From NCBI GenBank assembly GCA_937974195.1, contig CALJIC010000027.1:1-13466 (forward strand): a stretch of DNA of 13,466 nucleotides. Direction: 5' to 3'. The stretch is from an uncultured Roseiflexaceae bacterium (GTDB lineage: Bacteria; Chloroflexota; Chloroflexia; Chloroflexales; Roseiflexaceae). Positions 10,758-13,466 of this stretch are shown here, one piece after another. A model generated the notes under the pieces. That model was not told the origin of the DNA and ran no database searches. It worked only from the letters and a program-made list of their open reading frames with translations. Position 1 is the stretch's first letter; every line of letters begins with the position of its first letter. The position numbers and the translations under genes are program-made.

Positions 10758-12373
10758 TATGGCTGGCCCGGCTCATCATCATCGGGCAGCGGCTCAACGA
10801 CCGGCGCAGTGTCGGCCACCCGCCGGCGCGGCCGGACTGGTGATCGCGCCGTAGGCAGCGCCGTCTCAACCTCGGGCACGGCCGCCAGCGCATCCATGTC
10901 GTTCACAGCCTCGTCCGCCGCCACCCGCAGCATCAGTTGCTCGGTCGCCTGGTCGAGGGCCTCCTCACGCGCACCGACATCCGGCTGGGCGCGGGGCTGG
11001 CGTGCTGTCACCGACTGCCGCCGAGACTGGCGGGTACGCTCCTCGGCCTCGCGGTCGGCGATCAGCTGCGCGCGCGCGTCGGCGCTGATCGGCGTGCCGC
11101 GCAGCAGTTCCACATAGCCGACCTCAACCCGGATGCGGGTGCCGGTCAGCAGGCGGCGCTGGGCCTGGAGAATGCGCTGCTCCAGCGCCTGGTCGGAGAG
11201 CGGCCGGGCCGGGGCGTTCGGCAGCGACAGCGCTTGCTTGCCCTCAGCCGCCCGCGCCCGGTTGCGCTCCTGAACCGTCTGCACCGCCTGCTGATGGCGC
11301 TCGGCCTGGTCGCGCAGTTCGGCATTGCGCGTCAGGATTGCAGTGCGCGTGCGCTCCAGCGCCTGGGCGATCTCGTCGGGGCGCTGCTCATGGTTCGTTT
11401 CATCTCGCTCCTGGCGGCGTGACGGACGAATCTGGTAGGTCGACGGGCTGAAGCGGCCCTCGATGCGCACCAGGTTGCCGGGCCTCAGCAGCGCATCGCT
11501 GGCGGCGATCAGCTCCTCGTGCGGGTCGATCAGCACCTCGATCGGCACCACCCGGGTAACCGCCCGCGCCGCGGCGCCGCGCGGCCCGGCGAGCAGCTCG
11601 CGGCAGCGCAGGCTGATACCGGCATAGCGGTCGATCATCTCGCGGCGGTCGCCGTAGCGGTGGGCAAAGATGCGTGGCCGGTCGATCACCTCGCCCTCAA
11701 GCTGCACCCAGGCCATATCCGGCACCTCATCGCCGACGGCGCGCACATCGAGCACATCCATCTGCACCGTCCAGGTGCGCAGCCCGGCATCGTAGGCGTC
11801 GGTCTGGAAGCGCGAGTCGTAGGTCACATCGAGGGCGATCGGACCAAGCACCGCCACCCGCTGCCCATCAACCAGCAGGTCGCCGCAGCGCGCCAGCACG
11901 GCGTCGGGCATGGTGATCGGGAAGCGGTAGTTCTCATAGGCGACACCGGTGGCGCTGGCGAAGACCTCGTTGATGCTCAGCTCATAGCGATAGCGCACCG
12001 CGCCGAGGTCAGTGATCTCGCGCTGGGTCTGGCCGCGACGATTGGTGCGCACCCGCACCGTGCCGACCAGCACGGTCAGATTCTTGCTGCGCGGCGCGCC
12101 GTCCGGCCCGGCGCTGCCGTGCGGCGAGCGGTCGCCGAAGAGCGCGGTGTCGAGCTGCAGGCGCACCATGTCCGGCACGACCAGCGCCGCATCCGAGACG
12201 GTCTGGCGACGCTGGCGTTCGGTGATAGCCGGTGGCAGCGCACTCGGCTGCGGCTGGGGCTGTGGGCGGTTCGGCTCGCTGGCCGGTAACTGCTCCGCCG
12301 GTGACTCCGGCTCAGCCAGCCAGTCGCGGAGCTGGAGCCCGGCACCGGCCCCATTAGTGGTGGACTCAGGCAT
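10757..12373 (-). CDS. large multi-OB SSB-like protein, 538 aa, with coiled coil and acidic C-terminus
   Basis: ATG at 12373 has GGGAGGG about 8 nt upstream. Residues 20-50 are a Pro/Gln-rich linker. Two OB-like blocks follow: about 98-212 (LTVLVGTVRVRT ... VAVLGPIALDVTY) and about 221-318 (WVQLEGEVIDRPRIF ... VVPIEVLIDPHEELI ... LLRPGNLVRIEGRFSP). The second has the SSB-like pattern of a pIEVLID strand and a LxRIEGRF strand. Residues 320-380 are Arg/Glu/Gln-rich with coiled-coil character; a last strand, RIRVEVGYVELL (413-424), may complete a fold. The end (about 525-538) is acidic, LPDDDEP, a possible partner-binding tail. It would bind long ssDNA stretches (inference). Its stop overlaps the 199-aa gene start by 1 nt and its start overlaps the 45-aa CxxC open frame by 8 nt. 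Confidence 0.7.
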   Translation of the reverse strand: MPESTTNGAGAGLQLRDWLAEPESPAEQLPASEPNRPQPQPQPSALPPAITERQRRQTVSDAALVVPDMVRLQLDTALFGDRSPHGSAGPDGAPRSKNLTVLVGTVRVRTNRRGQTQREITDLGAVRYRYELSINEVFASATGVAYENYRFPITMPDAVLARCGDLLVDGQRVAVLGPIALDVTYDSRFQTDAYDAGLRTWTVQMDVLDVRAVGDEVPDMAWVQLEGEVIDRPRIFAHRYGDRREMIDRYAGISLRCRELLAGPRGAAARAVTRVVPIEVLIDPHEELIAASDALLRPGNLVRIEGRFSPSTYQIRPSRRQERDETNHEQRPDEIAQALERTRTAILTRNAELRDQAERHQQAVQTVQERNRARAAEGKQALSLPNAPARPLSDQALEQRILQAQRRLLTGTRIRVEVGYVELLRGTPISADARAQLIADREAEERTRQSRRQSVTARQPRAQPDVGAREEALDQATEQLMLRVAADEAVNDMDALAAVPEVETALPTARSPVRPRRRVADTAPVVEPLPDDDEPGQP

Positions 12374-12503
12374 AACAAACCCTCCCTGACGAACGAACGC
12401 TGCTGGTTACAGGCGATGCAGCGATCGTCGCACAGGGGGGGCGCAGGGGCATCGGTGAGGATGGATGAAATGCGATCAGGCACTGATCGCAGGCGAAGAT
12501 CAT
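12366..12503 (-). CDS. small open frame, 45 aa, CxxC motif at N-terminus (possible zinc ribbon, maybe frameshifted)
   Basis: ATG at 12503 lies 11 nt after the stop of the Replic_Relax gene with an AAAGG RBS; its TGA overlaps the 538-aa start by 8 nt, so the spacing fits a real operon member. The product begins MIFACDQCLIAFHP with C5-x2-C8. Just after, the DNA has a run of seven C (minus strand, near 12440). One extra C, or a -1 ribosomal shift, would continue into another frame that reads LCDDRCIACNQQR, giving C-x3-C-x2-C. Together these would make a zinc-ribbon-like protein. The unshifted reading frame ends with little sense (TSSVRSSGRVCYA). This may be a true small gene, a frameshifted gene or a programmed frameshift. 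Existence moderate, function unknown. Confidence 0.4.
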   Translation of the reverse strand: MIFACDQCLIAFHPSSPMPLRPPCATIAASPVTSSVRSSGRVCYA

Positions 12504-12514
12504 GTGGAAAGCCT

Positions 12515-13466
12515 TTAGAATTCTGGCGCGGGACACACCCTATCCCAATCAGCAATGCTCGCCGCCAGGCTCGGCAGCGTGACTGGCTGAAGTGCTTCAT
12601 TGCGCCACAGTGGCTCATGCATCTCCCAGGGCTTGAGCGAACGCGGGCGGCCGTAGATGTCGCGCCAGAGCCAATGGTAGCGGCCCTGCGCGAAGCGCAG
12701 CGGCTCCCACGGGCGCCATTGGGGGGCATCGGCGTCCAGGTCGCTCTGGGAGGCGAAGAAGGCGGGCAGGAACGCGTGGCCGATCCAGGCTTCCCAGATC
12801 GTGTTGAGCCGCTCGATGGTGCCGGTGGTCAGCCAGAGGATGAGGGTATGGGTCGCCGGCAGATGCGGCATCGCCTCCCAGCGGGCGCGCCAGGCTTTAG
12901 CGCGCTGGATGAGCTGGCGCTGGCTCTCAGTGCCGCTGTCGATCTCAATGACCAGGCGCTGCAGCGCCTCGCCAGACGGCGGCGTGTAGCCCTCGGCGGC
13001 GAGCTCAGGCAGCCAGGGTGCGCAGACTCCTTGAGCGATAGGCTGCGCCGCCACGCGGTACTGGATGGCGGCCACGCCGTCGGGGCGAGCGATGCTCCCG
13101 CTGAAGGGCTGCGCGAGCCAGGCCACGCAGGTGACCTGCGGATCGTGCCGGGCGCCAACGACCAGGCTGGTTCCGAGCCGGTTGGCCAGCAGGATACCGG
13201 GCCGCGCCCGTGGCATGAGGGGGCGGGTTTGCGCGATCTGGGCAAAGCCCGCGTTGCGCAGCACCTTCGCGCCGACGATGTCGAGCTGGTAGCAGCGCTC
13301 GATGCCCTCCACCAGTTGTTGAATGTAGCGGCGCTGCTGCCAGCGGGTGAGCGCCTCCTCCTGGGCCTGGCGACTTACCGGCTCGGGCCAGGCCAGCGCG
13401 ATGAGGTCGGCCTCGCGGAGGAGGATGCTCTCGTTGACCCGCTGGAGCATGGTACGGGTGCGCTCG
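12515..13466 (-). CDS. Replic_Relax-like protein (replication-relaxation family), probably partial at the N-terminus
   Basis: The frame is open from the stop at 12515 to the window edge. The first in-window ATG (13450, MLQRVNESILL) lacks an RBS and the frame stays open upstream of it, so the gene may begin outside. The N-terminal ~60 residues (from 13450) are helical and Arg/Gln-rich, like the winged-helix N-terminus of this family. The core pattern is visible: RPDGVAAIQYRV at about 122-133, and LVIEIDSGTESQRQL at 166-180 with a Lys at 185, resembling the family's PDG ... (L/I)E-x-D-x-GTES ... K nuclease-like layout. Family members are found on plasmids and integrative elements and are linked to relaxation or replication. 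It heads the second leftward operon, so it probably acts with the SSB-like proteins at the transfer or replication origin. Confidence 0.72.
   Translation of the reverse strand, partial: ERTRTMLQRVNESILLREADLIALAWPEPVSRQAQEEALTRWQQRRYIQQLVEGIERCYQLDIVGAKVLRNAGFAQIAQTRPLMPRARPGILLANRLGTSLVVGARHDPQVTCVAWLAQPFSGSIARPDGVAAIQYRVAAQPIAQGVCAPWLPELAAEGYTPPSGEALQRLVIEIDSGTESQRQLIQRAKAWRARWEAMPHLPATHTLILWLTTGTIERLNTIWEAWIGHAFLPAFFASQSDLDADAPQWRPWEPLRFAQGRYHWLWRDIYGRPRSLKPWEMHEPLWRNEALQPVTLPSLAASIADWDRVCPAPEF

Noticed and set aside
11519..12289. 256-aa plus-strand frame, His/Val/Ala rich
   Set aside because: It mirrors the 538-aa SSB-like gene on the other strand and shows only low-complexity shadow composition.
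12076..12729. 217-aa minus-strand frame containing the CDDRCIACN motif
   Set aside because: It overlaps both the Replic_Relax gene and the first 300 bases of the 538-aa gene and is mostly Arg/Ser-rich shadow; only the short cysteine motif is of interest and is covered under the C7 finding.

Overview
The window is GC-rich (I estimate a little over 60%), densely coded and almost entirely protein-coding, with short gaps and many overlapping starts and stops. Most of the recognisable genes belong to DNA replication and processing of a mobile replicon: a DnaG-like primase, a canonical SSB, three further SSB/OB-fold-like proteins, a Replic_Relax-like protein, a DNA methyltransferase fused to a helicase, and a phage-type antirepressor with an XRE repressor. 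This points to a plasmid, phage-plasmid or integrative element, not to core chromosome. Protein style and composition would suit Chloroflexota or another GC-rich bacterium, but there is no rRNA, tRNA or marker gene to prove the host, so that assignment is weak inference.

Layout. (1) A long minus-strand cluster runs from 7312 down to 1. In transcription order it holds a 47-aa acidic protein, a DnaG-like primase/TOPRIM protein, a small membrane protein, a GNAT acetyltransferase overlapping it, an SSB, a strong intrinsic terminator, a 270-aa unknown with SSB-like architecture, a 191-nt leader with three stem-loops, a 484-aa unknown, and the start of a large adenine-methyltransferase/helicase fusion that leaves the window. 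(2) At 7313-7796 lies a 484-bp non-coding control region. Its left part has stem-loops. Its right part has two 67-bp direct repeats and five copies of the 17-bp palindrome TGTGTC-N5-GACACA, the last lying on the -10/+1 region of a good sigma70-type promoter. (3) That promoter reads rightward into a two-gene operon: a P22_AR_N/ORF6C antirepressor-like protein and an XRE repressor-like protein. (4) A second minus-strand operon runs from the right edge down to 9110: a Replic_Relax-like protein (cut by or starting at the edge), a 45-aa CxxC open frame, three consecutive SSB/OB-like genes (538, 199 and 143 aa), and an ICMT/PEMT-like membrane methyltransferase joined by an ATGA overlap.

How it may work together (inference). 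The antirepressor/XRE pair with its operator array looks like a phage-style switch that could control copy number or transfer. The primase, SSB family and helicase fusion would act on single-stranded DNA during replication or transfer, with the methyltransferase domain possibly marking the element against restriction. The most notable signals are the composite operator array, the ribosome-binding-site-sequestering leader of the 484-aa gene, and the four SSB-like proteins in 9 kb.
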